Source: Bifidobacterium sp. ESL0763 (GTDB lineage: Bacteria; Actinomycetota; Actinomycetes; Actinomycetales; Bifidobacteriaceae). From it: a stretch of 64,000 nucleotides of DNA. The notes beneath the pieces are model-generated. The model ran no database searches and was not told where the DNA came from. It worked only from the letters and a program-made list of their open reading frames with translations. This document shows, one piece after another, positions 42,989 to 52,369 of this stretch. The translations under genes were made by a program, and so were the position numbers. The stretch lies in the NCBI RefSeq assembly GCF_029433395.1, contig NZ_JAQTHW010000002.1:1605853-1669852 (forward strand), written 5' to 3'. Within the stretch, counting starts at the first letter, position 1; each line of letters starts with the position of its first letter.

Positions 42989-42995
42989 GGGAACC

Positions 42996-44534
42996 ATGAG
43001 TGAACAAACTTCCTGGGCGAACCCCCTGCGCGACCCGCGAGACCTACGGCTGCCGCGCATCGCGGGCCCCTGTAGCCTCGTGATTTTCGGCGTCACCGGC
43101 GACCTGTCGAAAAAGAAACTGCTGCCGGCCATCTACGACCTGGCCAACCGCGGTCTGCTGCCACCGAGCTTCGGGCTGACCGGCTTCGGCCGACGCGACT
43201 GGAGCAACGAGCAATTCGCCAACTTCGTGCGCGAGTGCGTGAAGGCCCGCTGCCGCACGCCGTTCCGCGAATCGACCTGGACGAACCTCGCCAAGGGCAT
43301 GCGCTTCGTCACCGGCACCTTCGACGACAAGGCCGCCTTCGAACGCCTGAGCAAGACGGTGAAGGAACTCGACCGCGACCGCGGCACCCGCGGCAACCAC
43401 GCCTTCTACATGTCGGTGCCGCCGAGCGCGTTCCCCGTCGTCTCCAAGCAGCTGGCCGACTCCGGGCTCTCCAAGTCCAGCGAGAACGCCTGGCGCCGCG
43501 TGATCATCGAGAAGCCGTTCGGCCACAACCTCGAGAGCGCCAAGGAACTCGACCGCGTCGTCTCCGGCGTCTTCGAGCCGAGCTCGGTCTTCCGCATCGA
43601 CCACTACCTCGGCAAGGAGACCGTACAGAACATCCTGGCGCTGCGCTTCGCCAACTCCATGTTCGAGCCGGTATGGAACTCGAACTACGTCGACCACGTG
43701 CAGATCACCATGGCCGAGGACATGGGCATCGGCGGCCGCGCCGGCTACTACGACGGCATCGGCGCCGCGCGCGACGTCATCCAGAACCACCTGCTGCAGC
43801 TGATGGCCCTGACCGCAATGGAGGAGCCGGTGAGCTTCGCCGCCGGCGACCTGACGGCCGAGAAGACCAAGGTGCTCTCCGCGGTGCGCCTGCCCGAGGA
43901 CCTCGCCCACAACACTGCCCGCGGCCAGTACGGCCCTGGCTGGCAGGGCTCCGAGGAGGTCAGCGGATACCTGGGCGAAAAGGGCATCGACCAGTCCAGC
44001 ACCACCGAGACCTACGCCGCCATCCGCCTTGACGTGGATACGCGCCGTTGGGCCGGAGTGCCGTTCTACCTGCGCACCGGCAAGCGCCTGGCCAAGCGCG
44101 TCACCGAGATCGCCATCGTCTTCAAGCGCGCCCCGCACCTGCCCTTCGAGCAGACCGCCGTGCGCGAGCTCGGCAACAACGCCATCGTCATCCGCGTGCA
44201 GCCCAACGAGGGCGTCACCATGCGCTTCGGCGCGAAGGTGCCCGGCGCCACCGCGATGGAGGTGCGCGACGTGTCGATGGACTTCAGCTACGGCCGTTCG
44301 TTCACCGAGAACTCGCCCGAGGCCTACGAGCGCCTGATCCTCGACGTGCTCCTGGGCGATCCGCCGCTCTTCCCGACCACCAAGGAGGTCGACCTGAGCT
44401 GGAAGATCCTCGACCCGATCGAGGAATACTGGGCCACGCTCGGCCAGCCGCAACTCTACCGTTCCGGCACCTGGGGCCCGAAGGAAGCCGACGAGATGCT
44501 CGCGCGTGATGGACGCCATTGGAGGATGCCATGA
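42996..44534 (+). CDS. zwf: Glucose-6-phosphate 1-dehydrogenase
   Basis: The 512-residue protein has the nucleotide-binding start LVIFGVTGDLSKKKLLPAIY and the active-site signature RIDHYLGKE, followed by FANSMFEPVWN. It oxidises glucose 6-phosphate to 6-phosphogluconolactone with NADP. The gene overlaps opcA by the four bases ATGA, so the two are translationally coupled. In bifidobacteria hexoses go mainly through the phosphoketolase shunt, so this branch mainly makes NADPH and pentose phosphates. An alternative ATG lies 9 bases upstream. Confidence 0.95.
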   Translation: MSEQTSWANPLRDPRDLRLPRIAGPCSLVIFGVTGDLSKKKLLPAIYDLANRGLLPPSFGLTGFGRRDWSNEQFANFVRECVKARCRTPFRESTWTNLAKGMRFVTGTFDDKAAFERLSKTVKELDRDRGTRGNHAFYMSVPPSAFPVVSKQLADSGLSKSSENAWRRVIIEKPFGHNLESAKELDRVVSGVFEPSSVFRIDHYLGKETVQNILALRFANSMFEPVWNSNYVDHVQITMAEDMGIGGRAGYYDGIGAARDVIQNHLLQLMALTAMEEPVSFAAGDLTAEKTKVLSAVRLPEDLAHNTARGQYGPGWQGSEEVSGYLGEKGIDQSSTTETYAAIRLDVDTRRWAGVPFYLRTGKRLAKRVTEIAIVFKRAPHLPFEQTAVRELGNNAIVIRVQPNEGVTMRFGAKVPGATAMEVRDVSMDFSYGRSFTENSPEAYERLILDVLLGDPPLFPTTKEVDLSWKILDPIEEYWATLGQPQLYRSGTWGPKEADEMLARDGRHWRMP

Positions 44535-45520
44535 TCATCAAAATGCCCGATACCCAGACCAGCGCCATCGCGCGCAAGATCGAGGAGCTGCACCAGAAGC
44601 GCGGCGAGGCCGGCAACGACCGCGTGCTCACGCTGATCATCTCCACCGACGAGAAGGAACTCGAGAACGCGCTGAAGATCGCCAACTTCGCGGGGCGCGA
44701 GCATCCGTGCCGCGTCATCGCCATCGTGCCCGAGACGCGCGAGACCACCTGCCCGGCGCCCCAACCCGGCGACGCCACAGCCCAGCCCGAGGCCTGCATC
44801 GACGTCGACCCCGGAACCGACGAGACCGACCTCGACGCCCAGGTGCGCTTCGGCGCGGACGCCGGCGCCGGCGAGGTCATCATCCTGCGCCCGCGCCACG
44901 GCCTGTGCCAGCACACCGACACCCTCGTGATGCCGCTGCTCGTGCCGGACGCCCCGGTGGTCACCTGGTGGCCGACCAATCCGCCCGCCAACCCTTCCAA
45001 GGACCCGCTCGGCGCGATGGCCGGCAGCCGAATCACCGACGCGCTGCGTGCGGACGATCCGAAGGGCACCTTCGCCAAGCTGCGCTCCAACTGGAGCCCG
45101 AAGGACGTCGACTTCTCGTGGACGCGCGTGACCACCTGGCGCGCGATGCTCGCCACCACCGTCGACCAGCCGCCGCACCTGCCGATCGAAAGCGTCAAGG
45201 TGACCGGCCAGCCCAACTACCTGCCGATGAAACTGCTCGCGGCCTGGCTGGCTCTGAAGCTCAACGTGCCGGTGGAGCTGGGCTATGTCACCGGCGCCGA
45301 GGCGATCACCGGCGTCTACCTCAAGCGTTCGGACGGCACGATCGCCATGGAGCGCCCGGATTCTCGCGAGGCCGTCATCAGCCAGCCGGGCCAGGCGCCG
45401 CAACGCGTGGCCATGCCGCTGCGTTCGCTCGAGGACTGCCTGAGCGAGGAGCTGCGCCGCATCGACCCGGACGAGGTCTACGCCGACGTCATCACCAGGG
45501 GCTGGGACCTGCTCGGCTGA
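44531..45520 (+). CDS. opcA: OpcA, assembly/allosteric factor of glucose-6-phosphate dehydrogenase
   Basis: This 329-residue protein carries the OpcA family pattern: RVLTLIISTD near the N terminus, GAGEVIILRPRHGLCQHTDT in the middle, VVTWWPTNPP and LLAAWLALKL. OpcA is found next to zwf in actinobacteria and cyanobacteria and is needed for full G6PDH activity. ATG 44531 overlaps the zwf stop and has GGAGG 5 bases upstream; an in-frame ATG at 44519 lies before that ribosome site and is less likely. Confidence 0.93.
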   Translation: MIIKMPDTQTSAIARKIEELHQKRGEAGNDRVLTLIISTDEKELENALKIANFAGREHPCRVIAIVPETRETTCPAPQPGDATAQPEACIDVDPGTDETDLDAQVRFGADAGAGEVIILRPRHGLCQHTDTLVMPLLVPDAPVVTWWPTNPPANPSKDPLGAMAGSRITDALRADDPKGTFAKLRSNWSPKDVDFSWTRVTTWRAMLATTVDQPPHLPIESVKVTGQPNYLPMKLLAAWLALKLNVPVELGYVTGAEAITGVYLKRSDGTIAMERPDSREAVISQPGQAPQRVAMPLRSLEDCLSEELRRIDPDEVYADVITRGWDLLG

Positions 45521-45975
45521 GACGGCGGCTGGGCAATAGCGACCCGTGAACCCTGCCCAATCTGTGACCTAGCCCAGCTCATCCTCCCAGTGAAGGAACC
45601 GCATCTTAGAGGCATCAAGATGCGGTTCCTTCACTCTTATTAGGTAGCCGGTGAAGAAACAGGTTCCTGACGACGCTCAGATACTGTTTCTTCACCAACA
45701 ATCAAGTATCGGTGAAGAAACGGGTTTGGGCGGCGCTCAGGTGCGGTTTCCACACAAGTACGCATAGGTACCCCGGCTGCCAGTGAAGAAAACGCACCTA
45801 GGCGGCACTCAGGTGCGGTTTCTTCACCGATAGCCGGATGCTGGTGGAGAAAGCGCATCTTGGCCGGGGCTAGATGCGGTTTCTTCACTGGAACTCGGAT
45901 ACACTGGTGCGGAAACAATCTCCTAGTATGTGGTGTAGGGATAGCCCCCATAGATCTGCTCAAAGGAAGAGGATA
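45521..45975. other. Intergenic region between opcA and pgl, filled by a hairpin array
   Basis: About 300 of the 455 bp are the five hairpins at 45590-45889. The first 70 bp contain only short CCCAGC/GCCCAA words. The promoter of pgl is probably in the last 80 bp. Confidence 0.5.
45590..45889. repeat. Array of five tandem hairpins
   Basis: Hairpins at 45590-45634, 45650-45696, 45711-45755, 45781-45828 and 45843-45889 share the arms GGTGAAGAAAC / GTTTCTTCACC and a core of the type CTNGGCGGC-CTCAG-TGC. The first has a perfect 18-bp stem (GTGAAGGAACCGCATCTT). Spacers of 14-25 bases share words such as GCCGGATGC and TACCCCGGCTGCC. The unit repeats about every 60-70 bp. Confidence 0.8.
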
Positions 45976-46788
45976 ATGGCGAATCGAACGCTGGAAGTGT
46001 ACAAGGACGCGGAAACCGTGTCGCAGGCGGCGGCGCAACGCATGCTGCTCGCCATCCTGGACGCGCAGAGCGAACGCGACGAATCCGGCAAGCCCGCCCG
46101 AACGCGCTACGACGTGGCGCTGACCGGCGGCACCGACATCCTGCGGGCGATGAGCTATATGACCTCGAACCCGCTCGTCGACGCCATCGACTGGAGCCGC
46201 GTGTACTTCTGGTGGGGTGACGACCGCTTCGTGGCCCCCACCGACGAGGAACGCAGCTCGTGGCAGGCCCGGCAACGATTCCTCGGCAAGCTGGTCGCCG
46301 ACGGACGACTGCCCGAAACCAACATCCACGAGATGGCCACCGACCCGCGCACGCCCGAACAGATTGCCAACGCCAGCGACGAGGAGGACAAGGCGCTGGT
46401 CGCAAAGGCCGCGGCCGACTATGAGCGGACGCTCAGGCGCGAACTCGGCGACGAGCCGGTGATGGACCTGCTCGTCCTTGGCATGGGCCCCGACGGTCAC
46501 TTCGGCTCGCTTTTCCCCGGCCACAGCGGGATCGACATCATCGATCCGGCACACTTGGTCACCGGCGTGACGCATTCGCCCAAGATGCCGCCACTGCGCC
46601 TGTCGATGACCGCGCCGATGCTCGGCCGCAGCCGCCGTACCTGGATGCTCACCTGCGGGGCCGGCAAGGCCGACGCCACCGCCGCCGTTTTCGCGCGCCC
46701 GGACAACCCTGCCTACCCCGCCAGCTTCGCGACCGGCACCGATGAGTTCGTCTGGATGACCACCCCGGAAACGGTGGCGAAGCTCTAG
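45976..46788 (+). CDS. pgl: 6-phosphogluconolactonase
   Basis: The 270-residue protein has the NagB/DevB fold motifs DVALTGGTDILRAM, DWSRVYFWWGDDRFV and DLLVLGMGPDGHFGSLFPGH. It hydrolyses 6-phosphogluconolactone from Zwf to 6-phosphogluconate. AGAGG lies 3-7 bases before ATG 45976. It stands behind the hairpin array and is convergent with gnd, with a shared hairpin at 46961-46997 between them. Confidence 0.93.
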   Translation: MANRTLEVYKDAETVSQAAAQRMLLAILDAQSERDESGKPARTRYDVALTGGTDILRAMSYMTSNPLVDAIDWSRVYFWWGDDRFVAPTDEERSSWQARQRFLGKLVADGRLPETNIHEMATDPRTPEQIANASDEEDKALVAKAAADYERTLRRELGDEPVMDLLVLGMGPDGHFGSLFPGHSGIDIIDPAHLVTGVTHSPKMPPLRLSMTAPMLGRSRRTWMLTCGAGKADATAAVFARPDNPAYPASFATGTDEFVWMTTPETVAKL

Positions 46789-46960
46789 CGCATACCGGCT
46801 GGAACGCGGCCACGGCGCCGACGTTCGGCACCATCGCCGGCGTCCGGAATCGTCTCCGGCACACGACGCCTTCAACCATTCGATACCGTTACCGGCGCTC
46901 GGCACGGCCACCAGCACCCAACACTGGTACCATCGCCGCCAACACTCCAATACGATACGA

Positions 46961-46997
46961 AAAATCCTACCGGAACCAATGATTTCGGTAGGATTTT
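46961..46997. terminator. Bidirectional terminator between pgl and gnd
   Basis: AAAATCCTACCG 46961-46972 pairs perfectly with CGGTAGGATTTT 46986-46997. A-runs and T-runs flank both sides, so it can serve both convergent genes. Confidence 0.75.
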
Positions 46998-47095
46998 CTC
47001 GTTTCCGGACGCACGCATGAACGTGCGCCCGCAAGCCTTCGCATAAGCCTCAGACGAGACTCACACGAGGCTTAGTCGAACATCAGCACGAACGC

Positions 47096-48556
47096 TCAGT
47101 CGCTCATCTTCTCCTCGGGGCGGTCTTCCTGCGCCCAGAGGGTGTGGAAGGTGCCGGGCTCGTCGACGCGGCCATAGGTGTGGGCGCCGAAGAAGTCACG
47201 CTGGGCCTGGATGATCGTGGCGGGCAGGCGCTTGGAACGCAGGCCGTCGTAGTAGGAAAGCGAGGTCGAGAAGACCGGCGCGGGCACGCCGCAGAGCGCG
47301 GCCTTGGCCACCACGCGACGCCAGGAATCCTGCGCCTTCTCGACGGCGGTCTTGAAGTACGGCGCGAAGAGCAGCGAGACGTTGGCCGCGCCGGACTCGA
47401 ACGCGTCGGAGACGACGTTGAGGAACTGAGCGCGGATGATGCAGCCGCCACGCCAGATGCGCGCCACGGCCGCGAGGTCGATCTTCCAGTCGTACTGCTT
47501 GGCGCCGTCGCTGATCTCCTCGAAGCCCTGGGCGTAGGAGACGATCTTGGAGGCGTAGAGCGCCTGGCGAATGTCCTCGATGAAGGCCTTGCGCTCGTCG
47601 TCGGAGGCGAACTCGAGCTTGCCGCTGGGGCCGGTGAGGTTCTGCTTGGCGGCCTCGTCACGCACCTCGGTCTGGCTGGAGAGGCCACGCGCGAAGACGC
47701 CCTCGGCGATGGCGGTGACCGGGGTGCCCGTCTCGAGGGCGGTCTCGACCGTCCAGGTGCCGGTGCCCTTCATGCCCGCGTGGTCGAGAATGACGTCGAC
47801 CAGCGGCTTGCCGGTCTTCTTGTCCTTCTCATGCAGCAGGTCCGCGGTGATCTCGATCAGGTAGGAGTCGAGCTCGGTCTTGTTCCACTCGGTGAACACA
47901 TCGCCGATCTCGTCAGGGGTCATGCCCATGCCACGGCGCATCAGGTCGTAGCTTTCGGCGATGAGCTGCATGTCGGCGTACTCGATGCCGTTGTGCACCA
48001 TCTTGACGAAGTGGCCGGCGCCGTTCTCGCCGATATGCGTGACGCAGGGCTCGCCCTCCGCCTGCGCGGCGATGGTCTTGAGGATGGGGCCGAGGGTCTT
48101 CCAGGACTCATCGGTGCCGCCGGGCATCAGGGACGGGCCGTTCAGCGCGCCCTCCTCGCCGCCGGAGACGCCACAGCCCACATAGTGCAGGCCGCGGGCG
48201 CGGATGGCCTTCTCGCGGCGGATGGTGTCCTTGAAGTAGGAATTGCCGCCGTCGACGATGATGTCGCCCTCGTCCATCGCATCCGCGAGCGCCTGGATCA
48301 TGGCGTCGGTCGGGGCCCCGGCCTTGACCAGGATGATGGCCGTACGCGGCTTCTTGAGCGAGGCCACGAACTCGTCAACGGTCTTGGTGGGCACGAACTG
48401 GCCTTCGTCGCCATGCTCCTTCATCAGCTTCTCGGTACGCTCGTAGTGACGATTGTACAGAGCCACGGTATTGCCATGATGCGCGAGATTCCGCGCGAGA
48501 TTCGACCCCATGGCCGCCAGGCCGACAACTCCGATGTTTGCTGTTGCTTCCGCCAT
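47096..48556 (-). CDS. gnd: 6-phosphogluconate dehydrogenase (decarboxylating)
   Basis: The 486-residue protein has the NADP-binding start IGVVGLAAMGSNLARNLA, the substrate motif GCGVSGGEEGALNGPSLMPGG, and the C-terminal all-helical domain including HNGIEYADMQLIAE and the final PGTFHTLW region. It converts 6-phosphogluconate to ribulose 5-phosphate, CO2 and NADPH. AAAGG lies before the ATG. Together with zwf, opcA and pgl it completes the oxidative pentose-phosphate branch within 6 kb. Confidence 0.95.
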   Translation of the reverse strand: MAEATANIGVVGLAAMGSNLARNLAHHGNTVALYNRHYERTEKLMKEHGDEGQFVPTKTVDEFVASLKKPRTAIILVKAGAPTDAMIQALADAMDEGDIIVDGGNSYFKDTIRREKAIRARGLHYVGCGVSGGEEGALNGPSLMPGGTDESWKTLGPILKTIAAQAEGEPCVTHIGENGAGHFVKMVHNGIEYADMQLIAESYDLMRRGMGMTPDEIGDVFTEWNKTELDSYLIEITADLLHEKDKKTGKPLVDVILDHAGMKGTGTWTVETALETGTPVTAIAEGVFARGLSSQTEVRDEAAKQNLTGPSGKLEFASDDERKAFIEDIRQALYASKIVSYAQGFEEISDGAKQYDWKIDLAAVARIWRGGCIIRAQFLNVVSDAFESGAANVSLLFAPYFKTAVEKAQDSWRRVVAKAALCGVPAPVFSTSLSYYDGLRSKRLPATIIQAQRDFFGAHTYGRVDEPGTFHTLWAQEDRPEEKMSD

Positions 48557-49215
48557 TGTTTACCTTTCACATCGACAAACCACGCGCCTGCAATCCGCCC
48601 GTTCGCCCCGCGCTTTCGCGCACGGCCGACGGTTTGCCCGCACCCATCCGCAGCATGTGCCACGTTGACGCGGATGGCGCGGCCGAGGCCATCGCGGCCC
48701 CAGGCGCATACGTCGCTTCCAGTTTATCCCCACGGTGGCCGACACGCATCAATTATCAGCCCAATGAGACAGTTATATCCGCGCCCTCGCATCCGCTCGA
48801 CCGGATTCCCGTCACATCGTGTTATCCGCCGCTGCGGACCCCGTGGGCTCGCGGCATCGCGGGCAGGGGCCAAGCCGCGCGAAAACAGGCCTTTCGGCGG
48901 GGTTGGCGGAGCTACCGGCATCCCTTCGGAACCGTTCGGGCAGGTCCGCTCCGATCCCCGACCACATGGCGAATGCAACGGAAACGGAAACATGCCCGCT
49001 GATACAAATGACGGCAACATATGCCCGAAAAGGCAGGTGTCGCCGTCAATATCGGTCTGGCGTTCGCCGTCGCCTACGTCTCAGTCGGCCATATCTCAGT
49101 CACCCAGGCCATATATGGCTGTCCGCGAAACCGTGGCCGCGAACTGGCGCCAATGAGGCAAAGCGATGACGGACGGCCGACAAAACCACGAAACCACGAA
49201 ACCGCCAACGCGCGG
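48557..49215. other. 659-bp intergenic region
   Basis: The region upstream of gnd and behind the phosphatase gene is GC-rich and frames in it are shadows or short. GGCCATATCTCAGTCACCCA and GGCCATATATGGC near 49085-49115 include a short palindrome. I see no gene, RNA or repeat I can support. Confidence 0.3.
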
Positions 49216-50040
49216 TCAGCGCAGGAACATCGCTCGCAGCGCCTCGACCTCGCTGGCGTCCATGCCGTTGCACAGGCAGTAGCGCTCCACCGAGCCGTAC
49301 TCCTTCTTGATGCCCGCGAGCACCGTGCGCATCAGCTCCGGCGGCGAGGCGAGCATGGCGGTCTGGGCCGCCGAGATCTGGCCGACGCCGTCACCGTCGC
49401 CCACCAGGCCCGCCATGATGGCCTTCTTGAACGCGGCGCCGAGGTTGTCGCCGGACTGGGCGTAGCAGGAGACGACCATGTCGTCGCTGACGCCGAGCAA
49501 GCTCATCAGGATGCCGGAGGTGATGCCGGTGCGGTCCTTGCCCGCGGTGCAGTGGATGAGCATCGGGTGACCGTCGTCGGTGAGCAGCTTGCGCAGGATG
49601 AGCACAATCTGCTCGGCCGAGCCGAAGACGATGTCGTGGTACATCTCGGCCATGTCGATGCCCTTCGCGGTCATCTCCTTGAGGTCGCCGTCGGCGGAGG
49701 GATCGGTTTTCAGCAGCGGCACCCGGTCGACGTGGATGTCGTCGGGCAGGGTGTAGGGCCACTCCTCGATCTCGAGCGGGTCGCGCAGGTCGACGACCTC
49801 CTTGACGCCCAGCCGGTGCAGATCGTCGACGCCGTGCTCGCCCAGGAAGTTGAGGCCGGCGGTGCGGAAGAAGAGGCCGTCGCGCACCGTGTGGCCGTCC
49901 GCGGTCGGGTAGCCGCCGATGCCGCGCGCGTTGGGCACGCCGTCGATCTCGACGCCAGCGCCATCGCCTTCCGGGCGGTAGTCCAGGTACGCCTCGTCGT
50001 CCTTGATGTCCTTCGCCCCGCGTGTATCTTCAGCAGCCAT
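49216..50040 (-). CDS. Tyrosine/serine phosphatase (Y_phosphatase3 type)
   Basis: The 274-residue protein has the CX5R active-site loop HCTAGKDRTG, preceded by NARGIGGYPTADG and VVDLRDPLEIEEW, the order of motifs in the LipA/PtpB-like protein tyrosine/serine phosphatases of actinobacteria. Cys and Arg of the loop are the nucleophile and phosphate-binding residue. It has no signal peptide. Targets could be phosphoproteins, phosphoinositides or sugar phosphates. A weak ribosome site precedes the ATG. It is divergent from the alpha-glucosidase gene. Confidence 0.85.
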   Translation of the reverse strand: MAAEDTRGAKDIKDDEAYLDYRPEGDGAGVEIDGVPNARGIGGYPTADGHTVRDGLFFRTAGLNFLGEHGVDDLHRLGVKEVVDLRDPLEIEEWPYTLPDDIHVDRVPLLKTDPSADGDLKEMTAKGIDMAEMYHDIVFGSAEQIVLILRKLLTDDGHPMLIHCTAGKDRTGITSGILMSLLGVSDDMVVSCYAQSGDNLGAAFKKAIMAGLVGDGDGVGQISAAQTAMLASPPELMRTVLAGIKKEYGSVERYCLCNGMDASEVEALRAMFLR

Positions 50041-50254
50041 GCCATACCTCTTTCATCGATCGCCCCACGGCGAATACCTAACGAATATGCGTACCAGTCT
50101 ATCGGGCGACGTTGGGAACTGGCTGGGAACCGTCCGCAGGCTGGCGGCGGACTACGCACACGGCGCATAATCGCGTTTGAGGTAGACTCAACATAACCCG
50201 ACATGGCCGGCCCGACCACGCCGGATTCCATGTTTTTCGCTGAGGAGGACGCCG

Positions 50255-52030
50255 ATGACCGCCAACAACACGCGCGACGATTGGTGGAAGCAGGCCGTCG
50301 TCTACCAGGTCTACCCGCGCAGCTTCAAAGACACCGACGGCGACGGCATCGGCGACATCGCGGGCGTCACCGAGAAGATGCCGTACCTGCAGGCGCTGGG
50401 CGTCGACGCGATCTGGCTCTCGCCGTTCTACCCCTCCGAGCTGGCCGACGGCGGCTACGACGTGATCGACTACCGCGACGTGGACCCGCGCCTGGGCACC
50501 ATGGACGACTTCGACCGGATGGTCGCCGCGGCGCACAAAGCCGGCCTCAAGGTGATCGTCGACATCGTGCCCAACCACACCTCCGACCGCCACCGCTTCT
50601 TCCGCGAGGCGCTCGAGGCCGGGCGTGGCTCGGCGGCGCGCGACCGCTATATCTTCCGCGAGGGACGCGGCGAGCATGGCGAGCTGCCGCCCAACGACTG
50701 GCAGTCGCTCTTCGGCGGCCCAGCCTGGCAGCGCGTCGACGACGGCCAATGGTATTTCCATATCTTCGCCGCCGAGCAGCCCGACCTCAACTGGAAGAAC
50801 CCGGACGTGCGCGAGGAGTTCGACCGCACGCTGCGCTTCTGGAGCGACCACGGCACCGACGGGTTCCGCATCGACGTGGCGCACGGGCTGGCCAAGGACT
50901 TCGACAGCCGGCCGCTCGGGGAGCTCGGGCGCGAGTACACCGTGCAGGACCAGAGCAACCACGACGGGCGCAACCCCATGTGGGACAGGCCCGAGGTGCA
51001 CGAGATATACAAGGAATGGCGCGCGATCTTCGACGAATACGACCCGCCGCGCTTCGCGGTCGGCGAGGCCTGGGTGGTGCCGGAGCACCAGCACCTCTAC
51101 GCCTCGCCTGATGAGCTCGGGCAGGTGTTCAACTTCGAGCTCGCGAAGGCCGACTGGGACGCCGGGCGGATGCGCGCCGCCATCGAGGATGGGTTGGAAA
51201 GCGCGGAACGCAGCGGCGGCTCGACCTCGACGTGGGTGATGAACAACCATGACATCCCGCGCAGCGCCACCCGCTACGCGCTGCCGCAAGTGCCCGCGCG
51301 CGGCAAGCACCGTATCGCCAAGGACTGGATCCTGCGCGACGGCAAGAGCTATTACGAGGACCGGACGCTGGGCACGCGCCGCGCCCGCGCCGCCGTGCTG
51401 ATGGAGATGGGACTGCCCGGATCCGTCTACGTCTACCAGGGCGAGGAGCTCGGCCTCTTCGAGGTCGCCGACATCCCCTGGGACCGGCTCGAGGACCCGA
51501 CCGCCTCGCGCACCAGCCGCAACTTCGCCGACAAGGGCCGCGACGGATGCCGGGTGCCGTTGCCATGGGTCACCTCCGACGAGCCGCAGCCGGCCGATTG
51601 GAACATGGACTTCGGGCAGGGCGAGTCCTTCGGTTTCTCACCGGCACGCAAGGCCGAGGGCAGCGCGAGCGCCGACCCGCACCTGCCGCAGCCCCTATGG
51701 TTCAAGGATTTCGCGGCCGACCGGGAATCGGCTGACGGCTCCTCGATGCTCAGCCTCTACCGCACGGCGCTGCGCCAACGCGCCAAACTGCTGACCGCCA
51801 CCGGCGACTACACGAGCTTCGACTGGCTGGGCATGGGCCACGACGTGATCGCCTACACGCGCCCGGCCCTCGACCCCGACGGCTCGCCGGCCACCTTCGC
51901 CAGCGTCACCAATTTCGGTTCCGTTCCGGTCGCGCTGCCCAAGGGTTCGGTGCTGCTCGCCTCGGCCGAGCTCGACGCCGACGGCCGGCTCCCCCGGGAC
52001 GCGAGCGCCTGGCTGCTCCTCGACGAGTGA
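50255..52030 (+). CDS. GH13 alpha-glucosidase (oligo-1,6-glucosidase / sucrose or maltose hydrolase type)
   Basis: This 591-residue cytoplasmic enzyme shows the GH13 conserved regions: DIVPNHTS, GFRIDVAHG (nucleophile Asp), VGEAWVV (acid/base Glu) and NNHDIPR (third Asp). The start WWKQAVVYQVYPRSFKDTDG is typical of the actinobacterial alpha-glucosidases. It cleaves terminal alpha-glucosyl bonds in isomalto- or malto-oligosaccharides; specificity cannot be fixed from sequence. GAGGAGG lies about 6 bases before ATG 50255. No transporter or regulator is adjacent. Confidence 0.9.
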   Translation: MTANNTRDDWWKQAVVYQVYPRSFKDTDGDGIGDIAGVTEKMPYLQALGVDAIWLSPFYPSELADGGYDVIDYRDVDPRLGTMDDFDRMVAAAHKAGLKVIVDIVPNHTSDRHRFFREALEAGRGSAARDRYIFREGRGEHGELPPNDWQSLFGGPAWQRVDDGQWYFHIFAAEQPDLNWKNPDVREEFDRTLRFWSDHGTDGFRIDVAHGLAKDFDSRPLGELGREYTVQDQSNHDGRNPMWDRPEVHEIYKEWRAIFDEYDPPRFAVGEAWVVPEHQHLYASPDELGQVFNFELAKADWDAGRMRAAIEDGLESAERSGGSTSTWVMNNHDIPRSATRYALPQVPARGKHRIAKDWILRDGKSYYEDRTLGTRRARAAVLMEMGLPGSVYVYQGEELGLFEVADIPWDRLEDPTASRTSRNFADKGRDGCRVPLPWVTSDEPQPADWNMDFGQGESFGFSPARKAEGSASADPHLPQPLWFKDFAADRESADGSSMLSLYRTALRQRAKLLTATGDYTSFDWLGMGHDVIAYTRPALDPDGSPATFASVTNFGSVPVALPKGSVLLASAELDADGRLPRDASAWLLLDE

Positions 52031-52063
52031 GCGGCTCAAGCGCCTAAACCGAGCCGCAACCGC

Positions 52064-52369
52064 CTAGGCGACCAGTCTTTTGACCTCTTGCCTGATGCCG
52101 GAATCGTCGAAGGTCCTCTCGTCATAATCCATCTGAAGGGTGAGCCAGAAATCGGCGGTCGTGCCCAACGCGAACCCCAGTCGATGCGCCATGGGCACGG
52201 TGATGCTTCGCTTGCCATGCAGGATCTCGCCGACGGCGGTCTCACTGACATGCATGGCATGCGCCAGCTTGTAGGCGCTGATTTTCAGTGGTTCCAAAAA
52301 CTCCTCGCGCAGGATTTCTCCCGGCGTGCTCACGAATGTGCTAGCGGTGGTAGTCATCGAAATAGACAT
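52064..52369 (-). CDS. higA: HigA-type antitoxin (XRE family)
   Basis: The 101-residue protein has a helix-turn-helix starting STPGEILREEFLEPLKISAY and containing KLAHAMHVSETAVGEILHGK, followed by MAHRLGFALGTTADFWLTLQ, the HigA/VapI pattern. The start 52369 is fixed by GGAGG 6 bases upstream and overlaps the end of higB by 29 bases, so translation is coupled. It should neutralise HigB and bind the palindrome at 52634-52658 to repress the operon. Confidence 0.9.
   Translation of the reverse strand: MSISMTTTASTFVSTPGEILREEFLEPLKISAYKLAHAMHVSETAVGEILHGKRSITVPMAHRLGFALGTTADFWLTLQMDYDERTFDDSGIRQEVKRLVA

Larger units (their letters stand above)
42079..42995. other. 917-bp gap with remnants and a C10 tract
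   Basis: The AT-rich part near 42079-42250 is probably the promoter of BspA-like gene 8. At 42455-42464 there is a run of ten C. On the minus strand two gene-like pieces are seen (42434-42222, ending VFLLEFG, and 42707-42492, starting MDDGKDEF), neither with a known domain; they may be parts of one broken gene. The stretch 42828-42885 is a relic of the antitoxin 3' end. The leaderless promoter of zwf closes the gap. Confidence 0.4.

Noticed and set aside
42500..43132. Minus-strand ORF of 210 codons before zwf
   Set aside because: It overlaps the zwf start region on the opposite strand, has no domain and no ribosome site.
45590..45889. CRISPR array
   Set aside because: The repeated units are themselves hairpins with variable cores, spacers are short and related to each other, and no cas gene is present.
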